DNA from: Pectinatus sottacetonis
Lineage (GTDB): Bacteria; Bacillota; Negativicutes; Selenomonadales; Selenomonadaceae
Assembly (NCBI RefSeq): GCF_015732155.1
Contig: NZ_WIQK01000002.1
Coordinates: 1 to 64,000, forward strand
Direction: 5' to 3'
Length of the DNA: 64,000 nucleotides
Both the position numbers and the translations under genes were made by a program. Within the stretch, counting starts at the first letter, position 1, and each line of letters starts with the position of its first letter. The notes under the pieces were generated by a model that worked only from the letters and a program-made list of their open reading frames with translations, was not told the DNA's origin and made no database searches. Shown here one piece after another: positions 27,360-36,800 of this stretch.

Positions 27360-28796
27360 TTATTTTTTCTTTAAATGTTCAAACATATATTTATCTGCAC
27401 CGACAGGACTGTTTTGGGACATTTTTACTGGATAATAATTATTAAAACATGCATAGCACATATCATCGCTATTGGCATTTTTTATACTTTCTTGTAATCC
27501 ATCTAACGATAAAAAGTGCAATGCATCTGCCCCAATATACTCCCGAATTTCATCTACCGTTTTTGTAGCTGCAATAAGTTCCTTGCGAACGGAAGTATCT
27601 ATGCCGTAATAACAAGGATACCCTATTGGTGGTGAACTAACACACATTTTAATGGATTTAGCACCCGCCTTGCGCAACATACGAACAATTTTACCACTGG
27701 TAGTCCCACGCACAATAGAATCATCAACCATTATTACATCTTTACCCTTAATAGCAGAAACGATGGGACTTAATTTTAGTTTCACTGCTGTGTCACGTTT
27801 TTTCTGCGTAGGCTGAATAAAGGTCCGTCCTATATACCGGTTTTTTATTAGTCCTTCAATAAAAGGAATTTTTGATTCATAAGCAAATCCAGTAGCCGCC
27901 GTAGTACCAGAATCCGGTACAGAAATAACGATATCACCCTTAAAACCTGATTCCTTGGACAAAATACGTCCCATCATAAAACGTGCATCATGAACACTCT
28001 GTCCATCGATAACACTATCAGGTCTCGCAAAATAAATATATTCAAAAATACAAGCTGCCTTTTTTTCCACTTTAGCAAATTTATATGATTTAAGGCCATT
28101 TTCATCGATTACTACTAATTCGCCGGGTTCAACATCACGCACATATTTTACTCCGGCAACAGCCAGGGCACATGATTCCGATGATAATACCCATGAATTA
28201 TCTGATTTACCTATACATAAAGGTCTGAAACCGTGGGGATCGCGAGCACCAATAAGTTTGTTTTCTGTCATAATAGTAAGGCAGTATGCCCCTTTAATTT
28301 GTTTTAAGCTTTCTATTATTTTATTTTCAATGGTAGTTTCTTTAGATTTAGCAATTAAATTTACAAAAACCTCCGTGTCGATCGATGTCTGAAAAATAGT
28401 TCCCTGTTCTTCCATTTTCCTGCGAATTTGAGAAGCATTAGTCAGATTTCCATTATGGGCTAAACTTATCTTTCCGCCTGCATAATTCACCATTAAGGGC
28501 TGAGTATTTGCCAGTAAACTCGAACCAGTCGTGGAATATCTGACATGTCCGATAGCAATATACTGATTGTCCATATGAGGCAGCTGATGACGAAAAACTT
28601 CATTAACAAGTCCCATTCCACGGGAAACATCCATCCAGGCTCCATCAGTTATTGCAATGCCGGCACTTTCCTGTCCGCGGTGCTGCAAAGCATAAAGTCC
28701 CAGATAAGTCATTAAAGATACATCTTCGCTATGTGAATAAGCACCGAAAACGCCGCACTCTTCATGCCATTCGCTTGATGTGGAAATATCAACCAT
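27360..28796 (-). CDS. purF: Amidophosphoribosyltransferase
   Basis: PurF makes phosphoribosylamine from PRPP and glutamine, the first committed purine step. The 478-residue precursor has a short propeptide before the nucleophile Cys of ECGVFGAYS (residue 14). An Ntn glutaminase domain follows, then a PRPP loop VDDSIVRGTTS. Cysteines in CIFEYIYFARPDS, GYPCYYG and the CYAC pair near 448-451 match the 4Fe-4S ligands of the B. subtilis type, implying an oxygen-sensitive enzyme. Confidence 0.96.
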   Translation of the reverse strand: MVDISTSSEWHEECGVFGAYSHSEDVSLMTYLGLYALQHRGQESAGIAITDGAWMDVSRGMGLVNEVFRHQLPHMDNQYIAIGHVRYSTTGSSLLANTQPLMVNYAGGKISLAHNGNLTNASQIRRKMEEQGTIFQTSIDTEVFVNLIAKSKETTIENKIIESLKQIKGAYCLTIMTENKLIGARDPHGFRPLCIGKSDNSWVLSSESCALAVAGVKYVRDVEPGELVVIDENGLKSYKFAKVEKKAACIFEYIYFARPDSVIDGQSVHDARFMMGRILSKESGFKGDIVISVPDSGTTAATGFAYESKIPFIEGLIKNRYIGRTFIQPTQKKRDTAVKLKLSPIVSAIKGKDVIMVDDSIVRGTTSGKIVRMLRKAGAKSIKMCVSSPPIGYPCYYGIDTSVRKELIAATKTVDEIREYIGADALHFLSLDGLQESIKNANSDDMCYACFNNYYPVKMSQNSPVGADKYMFEHLKKK

Positions 28797-28814
28797 CTAT
28801 TATTTCTCTCCTAA

Positions 28815-29525
28815 TTAAGCTTTTTTACCAGTTAACCGATGTAAAATTTCTTTATATGCGTCTTCTACATGACCTAAATCTCTGCGGAAGCGATCTTTAT
28901 CAAGTTTTTCATGTGTATCGCTATCCCAGAAACGGCAATTATCCGGAGAAATTTCATCACCTAAAATGACTTTGCCATGATAACGGCCAAATTCAAGCTT
29001 AAAATCTATTAAATCGATATTTTTAGTTTTTAAATATTTTGTCATAATATCATTTATTTTTAAACCCATCTTTTCAATCTGAGCTAATTCTGCTTCTGTT
29101 GCCCAATTCATTGCTTTTATATGGAATTTATTAATCATCGGGTCATTCAGTTCATCACATTTATAATAATATTCTAAAACAGGTGAAGCCATTTTAGTAC
29201 CTTCTTTAAGACCAAGACGTTTAGCCAGACTACCAGCTGCTACATTGCGCAAAACTACTTCTAGCGGAATTATATCAAGTTTTTTTACAAGCATTTCCCT
29301 ATCACTGGGCATACTTATATAATGGTGTTCAATACCATTTTTAGCCAGCATGTCAAAGAAAAACGCAGAAATTTTATTATTAAGAATACCTTTTTCCATT
29401 ATGGTTCCTTTTTTTGCGCCGTTTCCAGCAGTAGCATCATCTTTATAATAAACTAACAATTCATCAGGATTATCTGTCGTATAAACAATTTTTGCTTTGC
29501 CTTCATATAATTTTTCTTTACTCAA
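28815..29525 (-). CDS. purC: SAICAR synthetase
   Basis: PurC joins aspartate to CAIR. About 236 residues: [11 protein letters not shown] near the N-terminus, [14 protein letters not shown], the [22 protein letters not shown] segment, and [14 protein letters not shown] and [14 protein letters not shown] near the C-terminus. I favour the TTG at 29525 because GAGAGG lies ten bases upstream; an ATG six codons earlier (29543) lacks a site and is the alternative. It sits between purE and purF with short gaps. Confidence 0.94.
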   Translation of the reverse strand: MSKEKLYEGKAKIVYTTDNPDELLVYYKDDATAGNGAKKGTIMEKGILNNKISAFFFDMLAKNGIEHHYISMPSDREMLVKKLDIIPLEVVLRNVAAGSLAKRLGLKEGTKMASPVLEYYYKCDELNDPMINKFHIKAMNWATEAELAQIEKMGLKINDIMTKYLKTKNIDLIDFKLEFGRYHGKVILGDEISPDNCRFWDSDTHEKLDKDRFRRDLGHVEDAYKEILHRLTGKKA

Positions 29526-29555
29526 CTTAATAACGCCTCTCATATTAAATAAATT

Positions 29556-30044
29556 TTATTGTAATGCCTGAGCTACTTTTGCAGCCTTGGCTTCTACCTC
29601 TTCAACCATTTTTGCCCGATAATCAGACAATTTCTGTTGCAAATTATCATCACTTAACGCAAAAATTTCTATCGCAAAAATAGCTGCATTTTTAGCCCCG
29701 TTTATTGCCATAGTAGCAACGGGAATGCCTGAGGGCATTTGTACTGTACTTAAAAGGGCATCCATTCCATTTAATGCAGTTGCATTAATGGGAACTCCGA
29801 TTACAGGAAGTGTTGTATAAGACGCGATTACGCCTCCCAAATGAGCTGCTGCGCCTGCTGCTGATATAAAAGCACCCACGCCGCGTTCTCTTGCTGAAGA
29901 AACAAATTCACGTACTTTTGCTGGTGTACGATGTGCAGAAGCAACTATTACTTCTGTTTCTACTCCAAACTTGTGCAGTAGATCAATAGCCGGCTTTAAC
30001 ACCGGTAAATCTGAATCGCTGCCCATTACAACAGCTACTTTCAT
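29556..30044 (-). CDS. purE: N5-CAIR mutase, PurE
   Basis: PurE interconverts carboxyaminoimidazole ribonucleotides. The 162 residues begin MKVAVVMGSDSDLPVL and contain ASAHRTPAKVREF and GAAAHLGGVIASYTTLPVIGVP, typical of bacterial PurE. The start at 30044 has GGAGGAG eight bases upstream. First gene of purE-C-F-M-N-H-D. No purK is adjacent; whether one exists elsewhere cannot be seen. A strong promoter lies 40 bases upstream. Confidence 0.95.
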   Translation of the reverse strand: MKVAVVMGSDSDLPVLKPAIDLLHKFGVETEVIVASAHRTPAKVREFVSSARERGVGAFISAAGAAAHLGGVIASYTTLPVIGVPINATALNGMDALLSTVQMPSGIPVATMAINGAKNAAIFAIEIFALSDDNLQQKLSDYRAKMVEEVEAKAAKVAQALQ

Positions 30045-30083
30045 TAGAACTCCTCCTAAAAAAATAATAATCTGTACATGACA

Positions 30084-30112
30084 ATAATAGCAAAACAAAT
30101 GACAAACTGCAA
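30084..30112 (-). promoter_or_regulatory. Predicted promoter of the pur operon
   Basis: On the minus strand TTGCAG (30112-30107) and TATTAT (30089-30084) are separated by exactly 17 bases, about 40 bases upstream of the purE start. I looked for a purine riboswitch in the 390-base gap 30045-30436 and saw none; any PurR-type box could not be identified. Confidence 0.6.
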
Positions 30113-30436
30113 TATAATATACTATCTTAGGTGAATTTTTATGGTAATTAGTATAAAATTAGTTACATAATTTAACCTAGCAACAGTGAATTTTAATTTA
30201 CACTTTAATATAAAATTCTGTTCTCAAATAGATAAAAATAATTATAATTGATTTTTTTACGGGCAAATGGTAATATTTTTTGCTATAGCCTCTATACATA
30301 CGATTAGATTATGTTGTATAATGTAACAATTGTTATACATGATATAAAATTTTTTTTATATTTATGATAAGAGTTTTTAGTTGCAGGCAATAATTTTTAA
30401 TGTATTTGCAATTTAAAATTATTTAGGAGGATAAGG

Positions 30437-31666
30437 ATGGCACTGATTGTAAAAAAATTTGGCGGCAGTTCTGTCGGAACAACAGAAAAAATAATAAACA
30501 TTGCTAAGAGAATTACGGCAGAAAAAGAAAAAGACGACAAAATTGTTGTCGTTGTATCTGCAATGGGAAATACAACAGACGAATTGATAAAACTGGCTAC
30601 TCAAATAGATGAGGATCCTTATAAATACACCAGGGAAATGGACATGCTACTCACTACCGGTGAGCAAGTATCAATTTCATTAATGACGATGGCCTTTAAA
30701 ACTTTAGGGGAAGATGCAGTTTCCCTAACAGGAACACTTGCCGGTATAAAAACCAATGCCATTCACACAAAAGGAAAAATTTTGGACATAAAACCTCAGC
30801 GTGTTCTTGATGAACTAGACAAGGGCAATATTGTTATTGTAGCTGGATTTCAGGGCTGTGACCAGTCAGGGGATCCTGTTACTCTGGGACGAGGCGGATC
30901 AGATACTTCTGCTGTTGCATTAGCTGGTGCTCTGCACGCTGACGCATGTGAAATATATACCGACGTTGATGGAATTTATTCTGCTGATCCCAGAATCGTA
31001 CAAAACGCCCGCAGAATGAAAGAAATCACTTACCAGGAAATGCTGGAAATGGCCAGACTTGGCTCTGGTGTTATGCAGCCACGTTCTGTAGAAGTAGGTC
31101 AAATGATGGGGATTCCCATCCATGTTAGGTCTACATTTACCAATAAACCCGGTACAATAATAAGAGAGGAATATACAATGGAAGAAAAAGGATTCGTAAT
31201 AAGAGGGGTAAGCCACGACGACAAAGTCGCTAAAATCGCAGTCTTAGGTGTTCCCAATAATCCAGGAATAGCATATTCAATATTTTCAGCACTGGCAGAA
31301 AATAATATTGATGTTGACATGATTGTGCAAAGTATTCGTAATATAGAAAAAAATGTTACCGACATGGTATTTACACTGTCATTAGATGACCTAAACATGG
31401 CAAAAGAAGTTGTTGATAAAGTTGCCTCTGATCTTAACGCTATAGGTGTCCTTATTGAAAAAGACGTTGCAAAAGTTTCCATTGTAGGCGTAGGTATGCT
31501 GGGAAATCCCGGCATAGCAGCACGTATGTTCGGTGCGCTGTCGGATGCCGGAATAAATATTGATGTAATAAGTACTTCTGAAATCAGTATCTCATGCTTG
31601 ATAAAGAGTGCCAGAATGCAGGAAGCTGTTAATATTATCCACAATGAATTTTTCCCAAAAAACTGA
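30437..31666 (+). CDS. lysC: Aspartate kinase
   Basis: It phosphorylates aspartate, the entry to lysine, threonine, methionine and diaminopimelate. The 409-residue protein has the kinase motif VKKFGGSSVGT at the N-terminus and ACEIYTDVDGIYSADPR near 172-188. Two ACT regulatory domains follow after about residue 260, as in B. subtilis LysC/DapG-type enzymes, implying feedback control by an amino acid. No lysine riboswitch or T-box is apparent upstream. It is followed by threonine synthase, pointing towards threonine supply. Confidence 0.94.
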   Translation: MALIVKKFGGSSVGTTEKIINIAKRITAEKEKDDKIVVVVSAMGNTTDELIKLATQIDEDPYKYTREMDMLLTTGEQVSISLMTMAFKTLGEDAVSLTGTLAGIKTNAIHTKGKILDIKPQRVLDELDKGNIVIVAGFQGCDQSGDPVTLGRGGSDTSAVALAGALHADACEIYTDVDGIYSADPRIVQNARRMKEITYQEMLEMARLGSGVMQPRSVEVGQMMGIPIHVRSTFTNKPGTIIREEYTMEEKGFVIRGVSHDDKVAKIAVLGVPNNPGIAYSIFSALAENNIDVDMIVQSIRNIEKNVTDMVFTLSLDDLNMAKEVVDKVASDLNAIGVLIEKDVAKVSIVGVGMLGNPGIAARMFGALSDAGINIDVISTSEISISCLIKSARMQEAVNIIHNEFFPKN

Positions 31667-31693
31667 AAGCTACATAATAATAGATAAGCTATT

Positions 31694-31753
31694 TATAATA
31701 TAAGTGCTTTATTCACTATAGTTATAGTCAAAGTGTAAAGCACTTATATTATA
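31694..31753. repeat. Perfect 18-bp inverted repeat between aspartokinase and threonine synthase
   Basis: Arms 31694-31711 (TATAATATAAGTGCTTTA) and 31736-31753 are exact reverse complements; the 24-base loop itself contains ACTATAGTTATAGT, another small palindrome. There is no T-run after it. It ends 31 bases before the thrC start. It may be a partial terminator, an mRNA-processing hairpin or an operator. Confidence 0.75.
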
Positions 31754-31784
31754 TTAACAGCAGAAAGGTATTGAAACTTACAAT

Positions 31785-33281
31785 ATGAATTATATAAGTA
31801 CGCGAAACAAAAAAATCAAAGTAACTGCGGCCCAGGCTATAATAAAAGGAATTGCTGAAGACGGTGGTCTATTCGTACCAGAAGTTTTTCCCGTAATTGA
31901 TAAATCATTTTTGCAGACGCTATATACTTGTTCTTATCAGGAACGTGCTTACAAAATATTATCATTGTACTTAACCGATTATACTGAGCAAGAAATAAAA
32001 AACTGTATTGCCAATGCCTATGGAAATAATAAATTTGATACTAGCGGTATTGCTCCAGTAATTATTTTAAAAAACAACTATCAATGCCTAGAATTATGGC
32101 ATGGTCCAACCAGTGCTTTTAAAGATATGGCTCTGCAATTATTGCCACAGCTTATGTCTACTGCCTTAAAAAAGACTGACGAAGAAAATAATATTATTAT
32201 TTTAGTAGCAACTTCTGGTGATACAGGCAAGGCCGCTTTGGAAGGTTTTTGTGATGTTCCCCAGGTAAATATTGTTGTTTTTTATCCTGACCAGGGAGTC
32301 AGCGATATACAAAGGCAACAAATGATTACCCAAAAGGGAGATAACGTTAAAGTGGTTGCTATAAAGGGAAATTTTGATGACGCTCAATCAGGGGTAAAAA
32401 ATATTTTCAATGACAAAACATTTGCTTGTACATTAAAAAAAGCCGGTTATCAACTATCTTCGGCAAATTCTATAAATTGGGGAAGATTACTACCCCAGAT
32501 AGTATACTATTTCAGTGCTTATGCCGATTTAGTAAATAACCACAGTATCCAGACTGGCGATAAAATCAATTTTGCTGTACCTACAGGAAACTTTGGTGAT
32601 ATCCTGGCTGGTTTTTATGCTAAAAAAATGGGATTACCCATAAATAAATTAATCTGTGCTTCCAACTCTAATAATGTTCTTACCGAATTTTTAACCACAG
32701 GAAGTTATGATAAAAACCGCCAGTTCTTTAAAACAATATCACCTTCCATGGATATCCTTATTTCCAGTAATTTGGAAAGATTGCTTTTCTATTTAACGGA
32801 AAATAATGATAAACAAATAAACGAATGGATGGACAGCTTAAATAAGACTGGCCACTATGATGTCGGTAAACAATACCGCAGTAAATTACAAAACTTGTTT
32901 TTTGCTGATTGGATAAATGAAACTCAAACTTTAGAAATGATAAAAAAAGTTTATGATAAAAATAATTATGTAATAGACCCGCATACGGCTGTTGCCTGGC
33001 AGGCTGCAGAAAATTATAAAAAACGTACTGATGACAATAAAACACCTATGGTTGTTTTATCAACTGCCAGTCCATATAAATTTAATGATAGTGTACTTAC
33101 AGCTCTTAATGTAAATATCCAAGGGCAGAATGAATTTACACTTCTTAAAAAATTAAAAAAATATAATCAGCAAAATATTCCAGCAGGATTATCTGCTTTA
33201 GAGCATGCAGTAGTAAAGCATACAGATATTTGCCAACCGGAAGAAATGGCAGATATTATCAAAAAATATTTAAAAATTTAA
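31785..33281 (+). CDS. thrC: Threonine synthase
   Basis: A PLP enzyme converting O-phosphohomoserine to threonine. It has 498 residues, the longer class with the N-terminal MNYISTRNKKIKVTAAQAIIKG segment. The PLP lysine is in WHGPTSAFKDMALQLLP and the phosphate loop in VATSGDTGKAALEGF. The ATG follows GAAAGGT at 31764-31770, with weaker spacing. It lies 118 bases downstream of aspartate kinase and is probably co-transcribed, subject to the intervening hairpin. Confidence 0.95.
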   Translation: MNYISTRNKKIKVTAAQAIIKGIAEDGGLFVPEVFPVIDKSFLQTLYTCSYQERAYKILSLYLTDYTEQEIKNCIANAYGNNKFDTSGIAPVIILKNNYQCLELWHGPTSAFKDMALQLLPQLMSTALKKTDEENNIIILVATSGDTGKAALEGFCDVPQVNIVVFYPDQGVSDIQRQQMITQKGDNVKVVAIKGNFDDAQSGVKNIFNDKTFACTLKKAGYQLSSANSINWGRLLPQIVYYFSAYADLVNNHSIQTGDKINFAVPTGNFGDILAGFYAKKMGLPINKLICASNSNNVLTEFLTTGSYDKNRQFFKTISPSMDILISSNLERLLFYLTENNDKQINEWMDSLNKTGHYDVGKQYRSKLQNLFFADWINETQTLEMIKKVYDKNNYVIDPHTAVAWQAAENYKKRTDDNKTPMVVLSTASPYKFNDSVLTALNVNIQGQNEFTLLKKLKKYNQQNIPAGLSALEHAVVKHTDICQPEEMADIIKKYLKI

Positions 33282-33424
33282 GGGATATATTAATTATCAT
33301 ATTGTATAATCCTAAGTAAATATTGTAAAATAATTATTAAGACATTGTAAAATAAGTGTTAACATTGATTATCACATTATAATGTCTAAATAATTATTTG
33401 CTGTTGCAACTTGGGAGGAAGCCT

Positions 33425-34048
33425 ATGTTTCTTGTAAAAAAGAATACGGAATTTTATGATCTATTTGTCCAAAGTGCTGATTATTTTCATAAAGGTGCTT
33501 TAATTATCAATGAAGTCATGACAGATTACAGCAGGGCAGAAGAAAAAATGAAAACGATCACTGATTTAGAACATGCTGCTGATGATATCAATGACAAAAT
33601 AATTGTGAAGCTTAATCATACTTTTATAACACCAATAGATCGGGAAGATATTTATGCTATTGCTAATGGATTAGATGACGGAGTAGATTTTTTGCAAGGT
33701 ACATTACAGCGCGCTATAATGTACCGGATCGATGAAATACGCCCTACAGCCTTAGATATGTCACAGCTGCTAATTGAGGCAACTACTGATATCAGCGAGA
33801 TATTCAAACTTTTACATAGGTTACAACACAACGAGAAAAAAATTCTTAAATATACTGCCAGAATTTGCAAAATTGAGAGTGCTGGCGATAAACTTTACCG
33901 AGAAGAAGTAGCACAGTTATTTGCTACTGTAAAGGATCCTATTGAAATAATAAAATGGAAAGATATCCTTGAATATTTGGAAAATACATTGGATCATTGT
34001 GAAACAATAGCAGATATGATAAGAGGCGTGGTAATGAAATATGCATGA
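33425..34048 (+). CDS. DUF47 (PhoU-like) protein
   Basis: A 207-residue all-helical protein of the DUF47/PhoU-like family, recognised from the DLEHAADDINDKI, TFITPIDREDIYAIANGLDDGVDFL and KWKDILEYLENTLDHCETIADMI segments. Such proteins are encoded directly upstream of Pit phosphate transporters and probably regulate them. Here the last eight bases overlap the pit start, a strong sign of coupling. The ATG at 33425 follows GGGAGG; nine extra codons upstream are unlikely to be translated. Confidence 0.93.
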   Translation: MFLVKKNTEFYDLFVQSADYFHKGALIINEVMTDYSRAEEKMKTITDLEHAADDINDKIIVKLNHTFITPIDREDIYAIANGLDDGVDFLQGTLQRAIMYRIDEIRPTALDMSQLLIEATTDISEIFKLLHRLQHNEKKILKYTARICKIESAGDKLYREEVAQLFATVKDPIEIIKWKDILEYLENTLDHCETIADMIRGVVMKYA

Positions 34049-35039
34049 ACTCCAGGTAATTATGTTGTTAATTATACTTTTAGCACTGGTTTTTGATTTT
34101 ATAAATGGTTTTCATGATACCGCAAATGCTATTGCAACATCAGTGTCTACAAGGGCAATGAGTCCACGTATTGCCATTGTAATGGCATCCATATTAAATT
34201 TTTGCGGGGCTATGTATAGTACTGGTGTTGCTCGTACTATCGGCGGCGATATAGTGAAATCAGCTGATCATGTTAATGAATTAATTCTTATTGCGGCTTT
34301 GGGTGGTTCTATAATATGGAATTTATTAACCTGGTGGCTGGCTCTACCAAGCAGTTCTTCTCATGCTCTGGTCGGTGGCATAATTGGTGCCGTACTGGTA
34401 TCTACCGGGTCGATAGGTCTCAACTTCTATGGAATAGGTAAAATTGTTCTTTCCCTTATACTTTCACCAGTTATAGCCGCTGTTACCGGTTGTATAATTA
34501 TGACAATTTTATTTCTGTTGTTCGGGAAATTCAGACCATCTGCAATTAATAATAAATTTAAAAAACTACAGATAATATCAGCTGCCATGATGGCTTTTTC
34601 ACATGGTTCCAACGATGCACAAAAATCAATGGGTATCATAACGCTGGCACTTTTAAGTGCCGGTTATATAGATGCCTTCCAAGTACCGACTTTTGTGAAA
34701 ATATTGGCAGCAGTATCTATGGGCTGTGGTACTGCAATAGGTGGCTGGAAAATTATAAAAACAGTAGGCGGCAAAATATTCAAACTAGAACCTATAAGTG
34801 GTTTTGCCTCTGACTTAAATTCCTCACTTGTTATTTTTTCCGCTACATTAATGTCTCTGCCTGTAAGTACTACACACGTAGTATCAGGCTCTATAATGGG
34901 AGTTGGTACAGCAAAAAGAGTCAGGGCTGTCCGTTGGGGCGTTGCTAAACAGATGGCTATTGCCTGGATTCTGACAATTCCTTCCACTGCTGTTGTAGCT
35001 GCTATTATCTATAAGATATTAAAATTATTTTTTAAATAA
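34041..35039 (+). CDS. pit: PiT-family inorganic phosphate transporter
   Basis: A 332-residue membrane protein with two inverted PiT repeats: DFINGFHDTANAIATSVSTRAM near residues 15-36 and SHGSNDAQKSMGI near 188-200. About ten hydrophobic segments. It takes up metal-phosphate with protons or sodium at the inner membrane. It is translationally coupled to the upstream DUF47 gene. Confidence 0.95.
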   Translation: MHELQVIMLLIILLALVFDFINGFHDTANAIATSVSTRAMSPRIAIVMASILNFCGAMYSTGVARTIGGDIVKSADHVNELILIAALGGSIIWNLLTWWLALPSSSSHALVGGIIGAVLVSTGSIGLNFYGIGKIVLSLILSPVIAAVTGCIIMTILFLLFGKFRPSAINNKFKKLQIISAAMMAFSHGSNDAQKSMGIITLALLSAGYIDAFQVPTFVKILAAVSMGCGTAIGGWKIIKTVGGKIFKLEPISGFASDLNSSLVIFSATLMSLPVSTTHVVSGSIMGVGTAKRVRAVRWGVAKQMAIAWILTIPSTAVVAAIIYKILKLFFK

Positions 35040-35057
35040 AATATACTGTCCCACACT

Positions 35058-35092
35058 AAAAGTCTAAAAAGTATTTAAAACTTTAGGCTTTT
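35058..35092 (+). terminator. Weak intrinsic terminator after pit
   Basis: Stem AAAAGTCTAAA / TTTAGGCTTTT (one mismatch) with a 13-base loop followed by ATTTAATT. It lies in the 81 bases between pit and the nucleoside kinase gene. Confidence 0.55.
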
Positions 35093-35120
35093 ATTTAATT
35101 ATAGAGAAGAGTTGAAATCA

Positions 35121-36749
35121 ATGAGTATTCAACATATTAATAAAAAAATTTTTCATTTGATAAATGACAGGAAAAAGCATTATAATGAGTTTGTAGTTGC
35201 TATTAAAGCAAATAATACTTTAAGGGATTTACAGTCATCTCTTACGGAAGAAGATTGTAAGAAAATTGAATTTGTCGATATGCATTCCAGTGAGGGAATT
35301 ATTATTTACCGTCGCAGCGTTTTATTTATATTGATGGCGGCTTTAAAAAAAATTGCTGTTAACGCTCATGTAATAGTGGAACATTCTATAAACCATGGTA
35401 TATACTGCAAGATTGTTCCCATAAGTTTAGTTTCTCCAGAAAACATAGAAAAACTGTCTATACTGATGCGTGATATGATAACACAGGATATACCTATCAT
35501 AAAAAAAGTTTTACCGAAAAAAGATGCTATAGCTCTCTTTGCCCGCAATCGACAATTTTCTAAAATAGAACTTGTGAAATCATTAAAACAAGATTTGGTC
35601 AGTATATATTTTTGCAATAATTACTATGATTATTTATACGGACCTATGCTGCCCAGCACTAAAGATCTTGGCTTATTTGCTATAGATTACTATCCACCAG
35701 GCATTGTAGTAAGAACACCAGAACTTACTAGCCCCGAAAAACTGCCTCCGCACGAAAACCAAAAAAAATTGGCTACTCTTTTGACAGAAGCTGATAAGTG
35801 GGCCAACATATTACAATGTGATTATGTAAGCAACCTCAATAATTATATAAAAAAACAGCAATCTGGCGAATTGATCAGAATATCAGAAGCCTTACAAGAA
35901 AAAAAGATTGCTCAAATTGCTGATATAATAGTAAAAAACATTAACCATATTCGCGTTATCTTTATTGCCGGACCGTCTTCTTCTGGGAAAACCACTTTTG
36001 CCCAGAGATTGCGCATACAATTATTAGTTAATGGTATAAAGCCCGTTTCGCTATCCATTGATGATTATTTCCTGGACAGAGAATATACTCCCCGTAATGA
36101 AAATGGCGACTATGATTTTGAATCTTTTACTGCAATTGACAAGAGTTTACTCAATAAACAGCTATTGGATTTACTCACCGGAAAAAAAGTTAACATACCA
36201 CGATATAATTTTATTACAGGACAAAAAGAATGGAATGGACATTATTTACAATTAGCCAAAAATCAGCCTATAATCATCGAGGGAATACATGGTCTTAATC
36301 CCAGCTTAACAGAATCTTTGTCAGCGGAAAAAGTATATAAAATTTATATAAGTGCATTAACACAACTGGGAATAGACAGTCATAATAATATTCCTACTAC
36401 TGTGGCACGTCTTATAAGGCGTATCGTACGTGATTACCAGTTCCGCGGCTCATCAGCATTAAAAACAATACGACAGTGGCCTGAAGTCCGGGCTGGAGAA
36501 CAAAAAAATATTTTTCCCTATCAGGAAAATGCCAATATAATGTTTAATTCAGCTTTAATTTATGAATTAGCTGTACTAAAAAAATATGCCTGTCCGTTAT
36601 TGGAAAAAATAGGGACAGATGTTCCTGAACATAGTACAGCAAAACAACTTCTTGATTTCCTCGGTTTTTTTAAGGAGATCTATAATGAAAAAGATATTCC
36701 CAATAATTCTATTCTCCGTGAATTTATTGGAAAATCATGTTTTTTTTAA
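35121..36749 (+). CDS. Uridine-kinase-like nucleoside kinase
   Basis: A 542-residue protein. About the first 270 residues resemble the TGS/threonyl-tRNA-synthetase N-terminal-like region of this family, including the HSSEGIIIYRRSVLFIL and YYPPGIVVRTPE segments. The C-terminal half is a phosphoribulokinase/uridine kinase domain with Walker A AGPSSSGKTTFAQRL and the SIDDYFLDREYTPRNENGDYDFE substrate loop. Likely phosphorylates a nucleoside; the substrate is unproven. I prefer the ATG at 35121; a TTG three codons upstream overlaps the GAGAAGAG ribosome site. Confidence 0.88.
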   Translation: MSIQHINKKIFHLINDRKKHYNEFVVAIKANNTLRDLQSSLTEEDCKKIEFVDMHSSEGIIIYRRSVLFILMAALKKIAVNAHVIVEHSINHGIYCKIVPISLVSPENIEKLSILMRDMITQDIPIIKKVLPKKDAIALFARNRQFSKIELVKSLKQDLVSIYFCNNYYDYLYGPMLPSTKDLGLFAIDYYPPGIVVRTPELTSPEKLPPHENQKKLATLLTEADKWANILQCDYVSNLNNYIKKQQSGELIRISEALQEKKIAQIADIIVKNINHIRVIFIAGPSSSGKTTFAQRLRIQLLVNGIKPVSLSIDDYFLDREYTPRNENGDYDFESFTAIDKSLLNKQLLDLLTGKKVNIPRYNFITGQKEWNGHYLQLAKNQPIIIEGIHGLNPSLTESLSAEKVYKIYISALTQLGIDSHNNIPTTVARLIRRIVRDYQFRGSSALKTIRQWPEVRAGEQKNIFPYQENANIMFNSALIYELAVLKKYACPLLEKIGTDVPEHSTAKQLLDFLGFFKEIYNEKDIPNNSILREFIGKSCFF

Positions 36750-36800
36750 TGACTAATATATTTTAAAAACAATTAACATAAATTATCAGGAGGTTGTATT

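Noticed and set aside
23441-30044. Horizontal acquisition of the pur operon.
   Set aside because: Base composition and codon use look like the neighbours; the repeats inside are intergenic insertions and not signs that the operon itself was transferred.
30045-30436. Purine riboswitch before purE or lysine riboswitch before aspartate kinase.
   Set aside because: The gap lacks the conserved blocks of either riboswitch; only AT-rich DNA and a pur promoter were seen.
33330-33360. Tandem ATTGTAAAATAA words before the DUF47 gene.
   Set aside because: Only two short AT-rich copies; could easily be chance.
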